Under the pieces are notes generated by a model. That model was not told the origin of the DNA. It did not search any database and saw only the letters and a program-made list of their open reading frames with translations. Positions 1 to 7,012 of a DNA stretch of 15,314 nt are shown piece by piece. The translations under genes were made by a program, and so were the position numbers. The stretch covers positions 1 to 15,314 of the forward strand of contig DATEAX010000002.1 of the NCBI GenBank assembly GCA_035288145.1. The letters are read 5' to 3'. The stretch comes from DATEAX01 sp035288145 (GTDB lineage Bacteria > Patescibacteriota > UBA1384 > UBA12157 > JAENIV01). Within the stretch, counting starts at the first letter, position 1; each line of letters opens with the position of its first letter.

Positions 1-414
1 CTCCAAGCGAGCGACCAAGTCGTATTTTGTAGGATTAGCCCCGGGCGCCATGTAGGCATAAATATAGTTATCGCTTTCTCCCCATGGGAATCCCCCTGGC
101 TCGCTGGCATTTAAAGGATCTTCGGGCAAATCTGTGATAGCCGGCAGCGGGCCTTGGGTTAATGCTCCCAAGGCACTTTGCCATCCTGATTGGTCGTTAC
201 TTAAAACCCAATTATCGGCTTGGGGGTATTTTTTGTTCTTGCCGTAGTATAATTCCAAAGCCGTCCTCATTGACCGCAAATCCGATTTCCGTCGGGCGTC
301 CCGCGCCCGTTCTCTGACACCGATCAAACTGACAATAATAATGCTTGCCAAAATGCCGATGATGGCAATAACAACGAGAAGCTCGATTAAAGTAAAACCT
401 TTGTTTCTTGTCAT
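1..414 (-). CDS. Type IV pilin-like / type II secretion pseudopilin (3' end outside window)
   Basis: The reading frame starts at ATG 414 and stays open to base 1 (138 codons), so the C-terminus lies outside the window. The protein begins MTRNKGFTLIELLVVIAIIG, a textbook class III (prepilin peptidase) signal: short basic leader, cleavage after Gly6, Phe at mature position 1 and Glu at mature position 5, then one hydrophobic helix. The helix is followed by the RARDARRKSDLRSMRTALELYY segment typical of GspG/PilA-like pseudopilins in Patescibacteria, then a soluble domain. The ATG overlaps the TGA of the upstream pseudopilin gene (ATGA, 411-414), so the two are probably co-translated and may assemble in the same pilus or secretion filament. 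Its partner and substrate cannot be told from sequence. Confidence 0.9.
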   Translation of the reverse strand, partial: MTRNKGFTLIELLVVIAIIGILASIIIVSLIGVRERARDARRKSDLRSMRTALELYYGKNKKYPQADNWVLSNDQSGWQSALGALTQGPLPAITDLPEDPLNASEPGGFPWGESDNYIYAYMAPGANPTKYDLVARLE

Positions 415-1100
415 GGTTGTTCTTGTTTTCCACCTACCCAGCCGTTACCAAGATAGTAATTCATATGGTACAACCTGCAAGGTTCCCAAAAATAATCATC
501 GTCCGACAAGTTTTCATTGCATCCAGCTGGACGAGTAGCTAAATCTTCGTCGCTTGGATCTTCAAGATGAGCAAAGAGAGCATATTTTTCTCCATAATCC
601 GAGGAGGTGGAGTTATACTCCGTGTAATATAGATATGCGCAGGTCTGACGTGTGTCATCCGTGCATGTTTGATAGCCAGAGGAATCAAGAGGGACCGAAG
701 GATCGTATGGCAGAACGTCAATTACCCCAGAGTCTTTCAGGGCTTGAGCAATGGAAAAGGTGTATCCACGACCCGAGTCGCTACCTTTAAAATTTAACCA
801 TCCTGAAGAGGTCGGGATACCTGATAAATTTAGCCTACCCGTAACCTTACCATCCGGCGTTTTGATAAAATAACTCTGATTTTTTTGATAGTACATTTCC
901 ACCGCGGTCTGGTAAGCTCTTAAATCGGCTTTTCTTTTAGAATCGCGGGCTCTTCCCCGGGCGGCATTGACATTGACAATAATTAAAGTGGCCAAAAGAC
1001 CGATGATAAAAATGACGACTAATAGTTCGATAAGCGTAAAGCCGCGCTTCCTCACTACAGGTAGTTCGATTAAAGTAAATCCTTTTTTTGTTTTTTTCAC
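411..1100 (-). CDS. Pseudopilin with two tandem prepilin leader motifs
   Basis: This is a 229-residue pilin-like protein. The start is GTG at 1100, chosen because a perfect AGGAGG (1105-1110) lies 4 nt upstream. The N-terminus carries the prepilin motif twice: KKG|FTLIELPVV (Phe8, Glu12) and RKRG|FTLIELLVV (Phe21, Glu25). Only the second copy continues into a full hydrophobic helix (about 21-45), so processing after Gly20 would give a normal pilin. The soluble domain has four cysteines (146, 154, 194, 208) that could form two disulfides outside the cell. An in-frame GTG at codon 16 could start a one-leader form but has no visible SD. The gene is first of a two-gene unit, overlapping the next pseudopilin by 4 nt. 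The pseudopilin assignment is firm; the specific system is unknown. Confidence 0.9.
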   Translation of the reverse strand: MKKTKKGFTLIELPVVRKRGFTLIELLVVIFIIGLLATLIIVNVNAARGRARDSKRKADLRAYQTAVEMYYQKNQSYFIKTPDGKVTGRLNLSGIPTSSGWLNFKGSDSGRGYTFSIAQALKDSGVIDVLPYDPSVPLDSSGYQTCTDDTRQTCAYLYYTEYNSTSSDYGEKYALFAHLEDPSDEDLATRPAGCNENLSDDDYFWEPCRLYHMNYYLGNGWVGGKQEQP

Positions 1101-1127
1101 AAAGCCTCCTTTTGATAGCTTACTTTA

Positions 1128-1156
1128 ATTATAACTACATCAATTCAAAATGCAAA
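1128..1156 (-). promoter_or_regulatory. Predicted sigma70-type promoter of the pseudopilin pair
   Basis: On the minus strand, TATAAT (1133-1128) is preceded at a 17-bp spacing by TTTGCA (1156-1151), a 4/6 match to TTGACA. The start site would fall near 1121, leaving a leader of about 20 nt that holds the AGGAGG. The -35 lies inside the adjacent repeat-rich DNA. Confidence 0.6.
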
Positions 1157-1272
1157 TATCAAAATGCCTGCCCGACAATGCCAGTCAATGGCAGGCGGGC
1201 AAAATGACAATGTAAAATTAAAAATTTTGAATTTTGAGGTGTGATTTTGAGATTTGAATTTTGCACTTTGCA
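1141..1272. repeat. Seven-nt periodic AT-rich repeat around a GC hairpin
   Basis: This is the spacer between htpX and the pseudopilins. From 1201 to 1272 the sequence runs in a 7-nt register (units such as GAATTTT, GATTTTG, AATTTTG, CACTTTG), and 1144-1165 shows the same periodicity (TTCAAAA, TGCAAAT, ATCAAAA). Between them is an imperfect hairpin: GCCCG (1170-1174) pairs with CGGGC (1196-1200) outside TGCCA (1179-1183) / TGGCA (1189-1193), with an alternative GCCTGCC/GGCAGGC pairing (1166-1172/1190-1196). On the minus strand the hairpin is followed by a T-rich stretch, so it might also end the htpX transcript. No gene is seen here. Confidence 0.7.
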
Positions 1273-2181
1273 TTATTTACTTATCATCTCCCTCAACCTC
1301 TCCACCCTCTCCGCCACCGGCGGGTGGGTTTGAAAAAGCGAGGCAAACCAGCCGCGGGAATCGCCGGCGTGGGCTTTCATCGGGTCAGAGATATAAAGAT
1401 GGGCGGTGGCTTTGTTGGCCGCTTCCAAGGGCTCGCGGTCTTGGGCGATTTTTTCCAAGGCCGAGGCCAACCCCTCGGGATAGCGGCTCAAAAGAGCCCC
1501 GCTGGCATCAGCCAGAAATTCCCGTTTTCGGGAAATCGCCAGCTGAATTAAGCTCGCCGCCAAGGGCGCCAAAATCGCCAAAACAATCGCGATGATAAAC
1601 AGTATCAGCTGGAGCTGTCCGCCACCGTCGCTCGAGCGCCGCCGGCCGCCAAACCATGTCCAGCGAAGAAAAAAATCCGATAATAAGGCCACCACTCCCG
1701 CCAAGACCACCACCATCGTCATTAAGCGAATATCATAGTTGCCGATATGGGAAAGTTCATGAGAAATTACCCCTTCCAGTTCGGTTTTGTTTAATTTTTC
1801 CATGAGCCCCGAGGTCACGCAGATGACCGCATGTTTCGGGTCGCGACCGGTGGCAAAAGCATTGGGAGCGGAATCTTCGATTAAATAAATCCGCGGTTTG
1901 GGAAGACCGGCGGTGATGCTTAAATTCTCCACTAAACGATGCAAATCTAAAAAGGGCTCTTTCCTCGGAACTTCTTTGGCTCCGGAAATCATTAAAGTAA
2001 TCGAATCGGAGTAGTAATAAGAAACTAAGGCCTGGACCGTGGCGATGATGACGGCCAGGACTAAGATGAATTGATTATTAAAATACCACGATAGAAGATA
2101 GCCGAGGCCGATGACAAAAATCAAAAACATCCCCAAAAAAAGGGCGGTCCTCCTTTTATTGGAATCAATCTCCTTATACAT
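1273..2181 (-). CDS. htpX: HtpX-like membrane zinc metalloprotease (M48)
   Basis: This 302-residue protein matches the M48B HtpX family, which degrades misfolded membrane proteins with a cytoplasm-facing active site. Two N-terminal membrane helices (about 12-33 and 38-56) precede the zinc motif HELSH at 141-145. Two more helices (about 152-170 and 190-212) precede the third zinc ligand, Glu221 in SRKREFLADASGA. The C-terminus has the family's THPPVAERVERL segment. Length is normal. ATG 2181 follows a GGGAG SD. It is last in a lemA - subtilase - htpX unit. LemA and HtpX are commonly neighbours in bacteria, which supports both calls. Confidence 0.95.
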   Translation of the reverse strand: MYKEIDSNKRRTALFLGMFLIFVIGLGYLLSWYFNNQFILVLAVIIATVQALVSYYYSDSITLMISGAKEVPRKEPFLDLHRLVENLSITAGLPKPRIYLIEDSAPNAFATGRDPKHAVICVTSGLMEKLNKTELEGVISHELSHIGNYDIRLMTMVVVLAGVVALLSDFFLRWTWFGGRRRSSDGGGQLQLILFIIAIVLAILAPLAASLIQLAISRKREFLADASGALLSRYPEGLASALEKIAQDREPLEAANKATAHLYISDPMKAHAGDSRGWFASLFQTHPPVAERVERLREMISK

Positions 2182-2222
2182 AATCTCCCTATTCTCTCAA
2201 ATTATACCCCTTTTTGGAAAAA

Positions 2223-5200
2223 TCAGGGGCCTTCGGGGGTGGGAGTCGGCGTCGGTCCCGCCGAGGAAGCGGGTTTAAGATACCGGCCGGTCAGAGTCGA
2301 ATCGTGAAAGTTATGCGGCCATTCAAGGTCATTGGGCAATTTTCCCGGCAAAGACCAGGCATAGATGAGCCAATCTTCGGGCATCACCAATTCCAATTTG
2401 CCATCGCCGTTGAGGTCACCGGTTGACGGGTCTTTCCAATAGAATGAGCTGCTGCCGCGGGGAGTATAGGGCCAGTCGGAAATCAGCTGACCGTTTTCGC
2501 GGATGGCATAGATTCCCCGGCCAAAGCCGGCGCCGATGATTTCCAGTTTGCCGTCGCCGTCGGCGTCAAGAACGACTAACTGACCGAAAGTCGTCGTCTC
2601 TTGGGTTAATTTTGCCGGAAATCCCGGCACCGGGGCGCCGTTGGCCTTAACCGCCATCACATATTGGCACCGATTGCAAGGACCCGATAAAACCTCGGGG
2701 AGATTGTTATGGTCAATATCCGCCAAGACCGGCGAAGGACCGTGCTGAATATAACCGTAATTGGGGGCAATCATTTGAACCGGAAATCCCGGAAGAACCG
2801 TGCCGTTGGCTTTCCAGCCGTTGATTTGACCGGCGTCGCGGTTGTAGGTATTCAGAAATACCTCCGATTTCTGGTCGCCGTCAACATCGCCAATCGCAAG
2901 ATGGCTGATGGCTTTAGCATTGACAGATTTAGGCCAACCAGTGAGAGCTTGTCCCTGACCGCTAAAAGCCGAGATCCTCACTGGATCACTGGTCGCCGCG
3001 ACTATCTCTAAAACTTTATCGTCAGTCAATTCGGCTAAAGCCAATCTTATGGTGAGGCTCGTGCCAAAACTGATGGGAAAACCGGTTAAACTTACTCCTT
3101 GGGCACTGACGGCATATAGCTTAACATTGTTTCTGGAAAAAGTTGTTGTCCCAAAAACAATCTCTGGTTTACCGTCACCGTTGACATCCCCAAGAGTCGG
3201 TCTTTTCGGTTGAGCATCGGGAAAAGAGAGCGGCCAGCCGGGAAGAACGCTGCCGTCGGATTTTAGGGCAAATACTTTGCCGGTGCGGTTACCCGAAGCG
3301 TCCTCGTCAAAACCGGCAAAAATTATTTCCGGCTTATTGTCGCCATTGATATCGCCCACGGCTGGCTGGGTTGAATCGGCGTAATAATTGGGATTGTTGA
3401 TGAGATTTTTCGGCCAGCCGGGACGGGAGGCGCCGTTGCTGCTTAAGACAAAAATTGACCGGCCGTAATTTCCGCCGACAATGACTTCTTTGTTGCCGTC
3501 ACTGTCCAAATCGGCGACTGTCGGCGAAGAATAGTAAGAATAAGTATTAACAATATCTGGATTCGCCGGCCAGCCCTCCAGGAGGGTTCGGTCCAGAAAG
3601 TAAAAATCAATAAAAGATTGGCCGCTGGTATTTACGGCCTCTAATTTGACGGTAAAGATATTGGAGGTGAGACTGCCGATATTGAGCTCGCCCAGCTGGT
3701 TTTTTGCGACCGGCAAAGAAGAAGTCTTAAAAACCTGCCAGGATTTCCCGCCGGAGGGATAGCCGCTTGCATAGGCAAGTTTATAGGACGAAAAACCCTG
3801 ACCGCCGGCGGTTCCGGAAAAAGTCAGGGTCTTACCGTCAGGGCTTTTTACCCCCGAAGAAATTCTCGCTTCAAGAGGGGCGGCAAGGCCTAAGCTTTTC
3901 GCGGAATTTATCCGGCCATAGCCGGAATTTTTATCCCAATCTGCTAAACCAACATCATCGGCCCCCATCCTCACCGCCTGCCTGATTTGCTCGGCGCTGA
4001 AACCGGGATTTTTCGCCAGAAGCAAAGCCGCCAGTCCGGAAACATGAGGCGCCGCCATCGAAGTCCCGGAAAGATAGCAGTAATTGGTTCCCACGGTATT
4101 GTTGGAACCGCAAATATTATTTTGGGAAGCTTTCAGAGACAAAACCTCAACCCCGGGAGCGGCGACATCGATTTTTTCGCCAAAATTGGAAAAACTGCCG
4201 ATTTGGTCATTGTAATCAAAGGCGGAAACCGTGATCGCCCCGGGTTCCATCGCCGGGGATTTTTGCAGGGCGTCAGTGGTATCATTGCCGGCGGAAGCAA
4301 CGACAACAACGTTTTTGCTTCTGGCATACTCGACCGCCTGATGGACCGTTTCACTATACCCCTCACCGCCCCAGGAATTATTGATGACCTTGGCGCCGCT
4401 GTCGGCGGCATAAATCATCGCCGCCGCTCCTTTGGCGGCGTCGCCTCGGCCATAAGCGTCAAAAACCTTAAGGGGCATAATTTTGACTTTCCAATTTATG
4501 CCCACCACGCCGAGAGCATTATTACCGACGGCGCCAATCGTACCCGCGACATGAGTCCCGTGGCCGTGGTCATCCCAGGGGTCCGAGTCACTATAGGCAA
4601 AATCCCGGCCAATGACTTTGCCCGAAGCATCCCTTAAGATGTTGCCGTTTAAATCAGGATGATTGTAATCGGCGCCGGTATCAATTACCGCGACAATCAC
4701 CCCCTCGCTGCCGGTGGCGACATCCCAGGCCGAGGAGGATTGGATTTTTTTCAAACCCCAGAGGTCGGCAAAATTCTGACCCCAGGAGCCGGAAGAAGCA
4801 TAATAGGGGTCATTGGGGTCTAAATCGAGCTTTAAGATGAGGTTCTTTTCGACATATTCGACTGACGGGTCCTCTCGCAGAAGACCGGCTAAAGCTTCCA
4901 GCTGATACTCCATCTTGGATTTACCGGCAGTTAAGTCGGCTAACACCAGGTCGGGGATGTCCGGCAGATTACTGGGACTAAATTCCAAAACATATGTTGA
5001 GGCGAATTTGGGATTATCTTTAAAAGGACGAGTGATTTTGGAGGGCTTTTTGCCTTTATTGACCTTGGCGACTTTATCCTGAATCTCCTCGTCGGAAAGT
5101 TCATTTTTGTATTTGATGATGAGTTCGTTAGTTTTGAACCGATCCTGACCGTCGGGCAGAATCGAGGTCGGCTTAAAATAGGTCGCTTTTCCCAGCAATC

Positions 5201-5294
5201 TATCTTTGTAGACAAAAGCGATCAGCCCCAAAATTGCTAATACTAAAATAACCAGAAGAATTGCCAAAATTGGTCTTTTCTTAAAATTAAGCAT
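2223..5294 (-). CDS. Membrane-anchored subtilase (S8) with eight-repeat FG-GAP-like propeller
   Basis: This protein has 1023 residues. An N-terminal helix (about 8-29) can serve as signal anchor. Residues about 50-155 look like an I9/fervidolysin-type prodomain. The S8 domain (about 175-470) keeps the full triad: Asp205 in AVIDTG, His245 in HGHGTHVAG and Ser412 in SGTSMAAPHVSG, plus oxyanion Asn337 in ASAGN. After a linker domain, residues about 580-1000 hold eight calcium-loop-like repeats (for example DLDSDGNKEV, DINGDNKPEI, DVNGDGKPEI, DADGDGKLEI; the fourth, ELTDDKVLEI, is degenerate), each with a G[WF]P-type motif, as in FG-GAP/VCBS propellers. The C-terminus is PTPTPTPEGP, with no sortase motif or second helix. 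There is no clear SD; the start lies 6 nt after lemA, so coupling is likely. It is probably an extracytoplasmic protease whose propeller binds a surface or partner; the substrate is unknown. Confidence 0.93.
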   Translation of the reverse strand: MLNFKKRPILAILLVILVLAILGLIAFVYKDRLLGKATYFKPTSILPDGQDRFKTNELIIKYKNELSDEEIQDKVAKVNKGKKPSKITRPFKDNPKFASTYVLEFSPSNLPDIPDLVLADLTAGKSKMEYQLEALAGLLREDPSVEYVEKNLILKLDLDPNDPYYASSGSWGQNFADLWGLKKIQSSSAWDVATGSEGVIVAVIDTGADYNHPDLNGNILRDASGKVIGRDFAYSDSDPWDDHGHGTHVAGTIGAVGNNALGVVGINWKVKIMPLKVFDAYGRGDAAKGAAAMIYAADSGAKVINNSWGGEGYSETVHQAVEYARSKNVVVVASAGNDTTDALQKSPAMEPGAITVSAFDYNDQIGSFSNFGEKIDVAAPGVEVLSLKASQNNICGSNNTVGTNYCYLSGTSMAAPHVSGLAALLLAKNPGFSAEQIRQAVRMGADDVGLADWDKNSGYGRINSAKSLGLAAPLEARISSGVKSPDGKTLTFSGTAGGQGFSSYKLAYASGYPSGGKSWQVFKTSSLPVAKNQLGELNIGSLTSNIFTVKLEAVNTSGQSFIDFYFLDRTLLEGWPANPDIVNTYSYYSSPTVADLDSDGNKEVIVGGNYGRSIFVLSSNGASRPGWPKNLINNPNYYADSTQPAVGDINGDNKPEIIFAGFDEDASGNRTGKVFALKSDGSVLPGWPLSFPDAQPKRPTLGDVNGDGKPEIVFGTTTFSRNNVKLYAVSAQGVSLTGFPISFGTSLTIRLALAELTDDKVLEIVAATSDPVRISAFSGQGQALTGWPKSVNAKAISHLAIGDVDGDQKSEVFLNTYNRDAGQINGWKANGTVLPGFPVQMIAPNYGYIQHGPSPVLADIDHNNLPEVLSGPCNRCQYVMAVKANGAPVPGFPAKLTQETTTFGQLVVLDADGDGKLEIIGAGFGRGIYAIRENGQLISDWPYTPRGSSSFYWKDPSTGDLNGDGKLELVMPEDWLIYAWSLPGKLPNDLEWPHNFHDSTLTGRYLKPASSAGPTPTPTPEGP

Positions 5295-5300
5295 CGCTTT

Positions 5301-5852
5301 TTAAAACTTGACTTCCGGAGTGGCTTTCTCCCCTTCGGCCATGCCGAACAATTCAAACGGCTTGGCCGCGACCATCCCCGCCACCATGCTGTTGGGGAAA
5401 ACCTGAATCTTGGTGTTGAAGTCGCGAACATTACCGTTGTAAAACCTTCGGGCGGCTTCGATTTTGTTTTCCGTGTCGGTCAGTTCATCCTGAAGTTTCT
5501 GGAAATTTTCCGAGGCCCGAAGCTGGGGATAGTTTTCCGCCACCGCAAAAAGGGATTTCAGAGTGTCGGTGAGGATATTTTCGGCTTTGCCGGCCTCGGC
5601 CGCCCCTTTGGCTTGGATGGCTTCGGACCGCGCTTTGGTGACATTCTCGAACAGCTCCTTTTCATGCTTGGCATAACCCTTGACCGTTTCCACCAAGTTG
5701 GGAATCAAGTCGTGGCGGCGCTTGAGCTGAACATCAATGTCCGACCACGCTTCCTGGGTCCGGTTTCGAAGGGAAACGATGCCGTTGAAGACGGCAATAA
5801 ACCACAGGATAACGACGGCCGCAAGACCCAAGACAATCCATAAAATAATCAT
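5301..5852 (-). CDS. lemA: LemA family membrane protein
   Basis: This 183-residue protein has one N-terminal membrane helix (about 2-22, short tail outside) and a cytoplasmic helical domain. The family signatures are present: LRNRTQEAWSDIDVQLKRRH followed by DLIPNLVETVKGYAKHE (28-64), and RRFYNGNVRDFNTKIQVFPN (135-154). LemA function is not well defined; it often pairs with HtpX and membrane proteolysis. ATG 5852 follows GGAG by 8 nt. Its stop is 6 nt before the subtilase start, making it the first gene of lemA - subtilase - htpX. The 89-bp repeat element lies just upstream, so this operon's promoter may lie in or beside repeat DNA. Confidence 0.95.
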   Translation of the reverse strand: MIILWIVLGLAAVVILWFIAVFNGIVSLRNRTQEAWSDIDVQLKRRHDLIPNLVETVKGYAKHEKELFENVTKARSEAIQAKGAAEAGKAENILTDTLKSLFAVAENYPQLRASENFQKLQDELTDTENKIEAARRFYNGNVRDFNTKIQVFPNSMVAGMVAAKPFELFGMAEGEKATPEVKF

Positions 5853-5871
5853 AATGTGCTCCGTTAATTAA

Positions 5872-5960
5872 GATACGAACTACGAAAATATTACTAAAAT
5901 ACGAAATTTTTGTATTTTCGTACTGCCTGCCTGCGGTAGGCAGGTTTCGTATTTCGTATC
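5872..5960. repeat. 89-bp MITE-like element with 16-bp terminal inverted repeats and central hairpin
   Basis: The ends are GATACGAACTACGAAA (5872-5887) and TTTCGTATTTCGTATC (5945-5960), inverted copies matching 15 of 16. The ends are built of TACGAAA heptamers. Inside are another TACGAAA/TTTCGTA pair (about 5900-5922) and a perfect hairpin, CCTGCCT (5926-5932) / AGGCAGG (5938-5944). It fills the gap between lemA and the proline-rich gene and has no coding capacity. The same 16-mer recurs at 13008-13023. Confidence 0.75.
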
Positions 5961-5968
5961 ATTATTAT

Positions 5969-6715
5969 TTATTCGACCGATGAATCAGTAATTTTATAGA
6001 TATTTAAGTTGCCGGAGAGACTCCCCGCCGGATCGGATTTATCTTCCAAAACCGCTGTCAGTTCAAAAGTCGTTCCGTCGGATTTATAACCATAGTAATA
6101 TTGAGGGGCTTGAGGGTCGTCGGCTAAACTTTCGAGATAAGTGGGCACGAGCGCCTGATAAAGAACGCTAGTTTTGTCAGAAGTTTTCAGCATCGCTTCG
6201 CTTTTTGGATATTCGCCCTTTTCGGAAAAATACTTCTTTAAGGCATTTTTTAAACTTATTAAATCTTTTTTTCTGGTTTCGTCATTGATATTGGAAGTGA
6301 CAATCGGCGAAGTTGTCGGCGAGGCCGTAGGGGACAGTGGCGACTCGACGACCAGAGTTGGCAAGGGCGCGGGTGTGCTTCCCCTGAACAACTTATCTAA
6401 GCCGAAAATCGAGATCCAACCCTTGAAAGAAGCGAAAAAGACCCCGCCCAAGATTAAAAGAAAAATCAGAAACAACATCAGGATATAAGGACCAATCGGT
6501 TTTTTGGGACCGGCTAAATCCGACGGCAATTCTTTGGGCGGGCTTAGATTCGGCGGTTTTGGACCCTGGGGGGGCTGGCTTGGCGATGGTTGATTTCCCG
6601 GCGGCGGATTTAATGATGGTCCCCCCATCGGTTCCGGCGGGACAATGTTCGACGGCATCATAAAAGGTTTTGGTTCCTCCGAAGGTTTGGGCGAATTGTC
6701 AGTTGGTTGATCCAT
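5969..6715 (-). CDS. Proline-rich single-pass membrane protein with pilin-like outer domain
   Basis: This is a 248-residue protein of unassigned family. Residues 1-73 are about one-third proline and hydrophilic. One membrane helix spans about 76-97, with lysines just before it, predicting N-inside. A Pro/Ser/Thr linker (about 113-140) leads to a C-terminal domain resembling the soluble part of GspG/PilA pseudopilins: RKKDLISLKNALKKYFSEKG, then YLESLADDP, then YYYGYKSDGTTFELTAVLED. There is no FTLIE prepilin signal, so the domain appears anchored rather than polymerised. ATG 6715 has no SD but sits 6 nt after an extended -10 box, so a leaderless mRNA is likely. The pilin-like resemblance is by eye and moderate. 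Confidence 0.85.
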   Translation of the reverse strand: MDQPTDNSPKPSEEPKPFMMPSNIVPPEPMGGPSLNPPPGNQPSPSQPPQGPKPPNLSPPKELPSDLAGPKKPIGPYILMLFLIFLLILGGVFFASFKGWISIFGLDKLFRGSTPAPLPTLVVESPLSPTASPTTSPIVTSNINDETRKKDLISLKNALKKYFSEKGEYPKSEAMLKTSDKTSVLYQALVPTYLESLADDPQAPQYYYGYKSDGTTFELTAVLEDKSDPAGSLSGNLNIYKITDSSVE

Positions 6716-6721
6716 AATTTT

Positions 6722-6730
6722 ATTATATCA
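6722..6730 (-). promoter_or_regulatory. Extended -10 promoter (TGaTATAAT) for a leaderless transcript
   Basis: On the minus strand TGATATAAT (6730-6722) ends 6 nt before ATG 6715, so initiation would fall at or within 1-2 nt of the A of ATG. The TG of the extended box is also the start of the bL9 stop codon TGA (6730-6728). No -35 match is visible, which is common for extended -10 promoters. Confidence 0.6.
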
Positions 6731-7012
6731 CTTTTTCTTGCGCAATAATGTCTCTTTGCGCGCCTTCATTGCTTGGCGTTTCTCTTCCTGCTGTATTTTT
6801 TTCTCCTTTTTAACCTCTTGTCTTTGCTCTTTCTCCGCCTTCTGGAGACTAATTTTTCTTAAAAGTTCTTGGGCTTTGGGCGAACCGGGAGGAGCGGCCA
6901 ATTCTTTTTGACCCAAAAAATTGCGAAAAAAACCGGGTTTGACGCGAACGGTCTCCCCTGCCTTTCCCAAATTAGCGACATCTTTTAATAAAACCACGGA
7001 AATTTCTTTCAT
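6728..7012 (-). CDS. rplI: Ribosomal protein bL9, short form lacking the C-terminal domain
   Basis: This protein has 94 residues. Residues 1-40 match the rRNA-binding N domain of bL9: MKEISVVLLKDVANLGKAGE, then VRVKPGFFRNFLGQKELA, with the G-[YF]-x-R-N-[YF]-L signature at 27-33. Normal bL9 is about 150 residues, with a long helix and a globular C domain. Here the C domain is absent and residues about 55-94 form a Lys/Arg/Glu-rich, probably helical tail ending RKKK. ATG 7012 overlaps the protease stop by 1 nt (TGATG). A TTG one codon upstream is less likely. Some CPR groups are reported to lack bL9 altogether, so this could be a reduced functional form. Confidence 0.8.
   Translation of the reverse strand: MKEISVVLLKDVANLGKAGETVRVKPGFFRNFLGQKELAAPPGSPKAQELLRKISLQKAEKEQRQEVKKEKKIQQEEKRQAMKARKETLLRKKK

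Noticed and set aside
1144..1272. A CRISPR array or riboswitch in the repeat-rich spacer
   Set aside because: Repeats are 7 nt without spacers of constant length, and no known riboswitch core is recognisable.
3987..4637. A 216-codon open frame on the plus strand opposite the subtilase
   Set aside because: It lies antisense to the catalytic domain of a clear S8 protease, has no SD and gives no recognisable protein; a shadow frame of GC-richer coding DNA.
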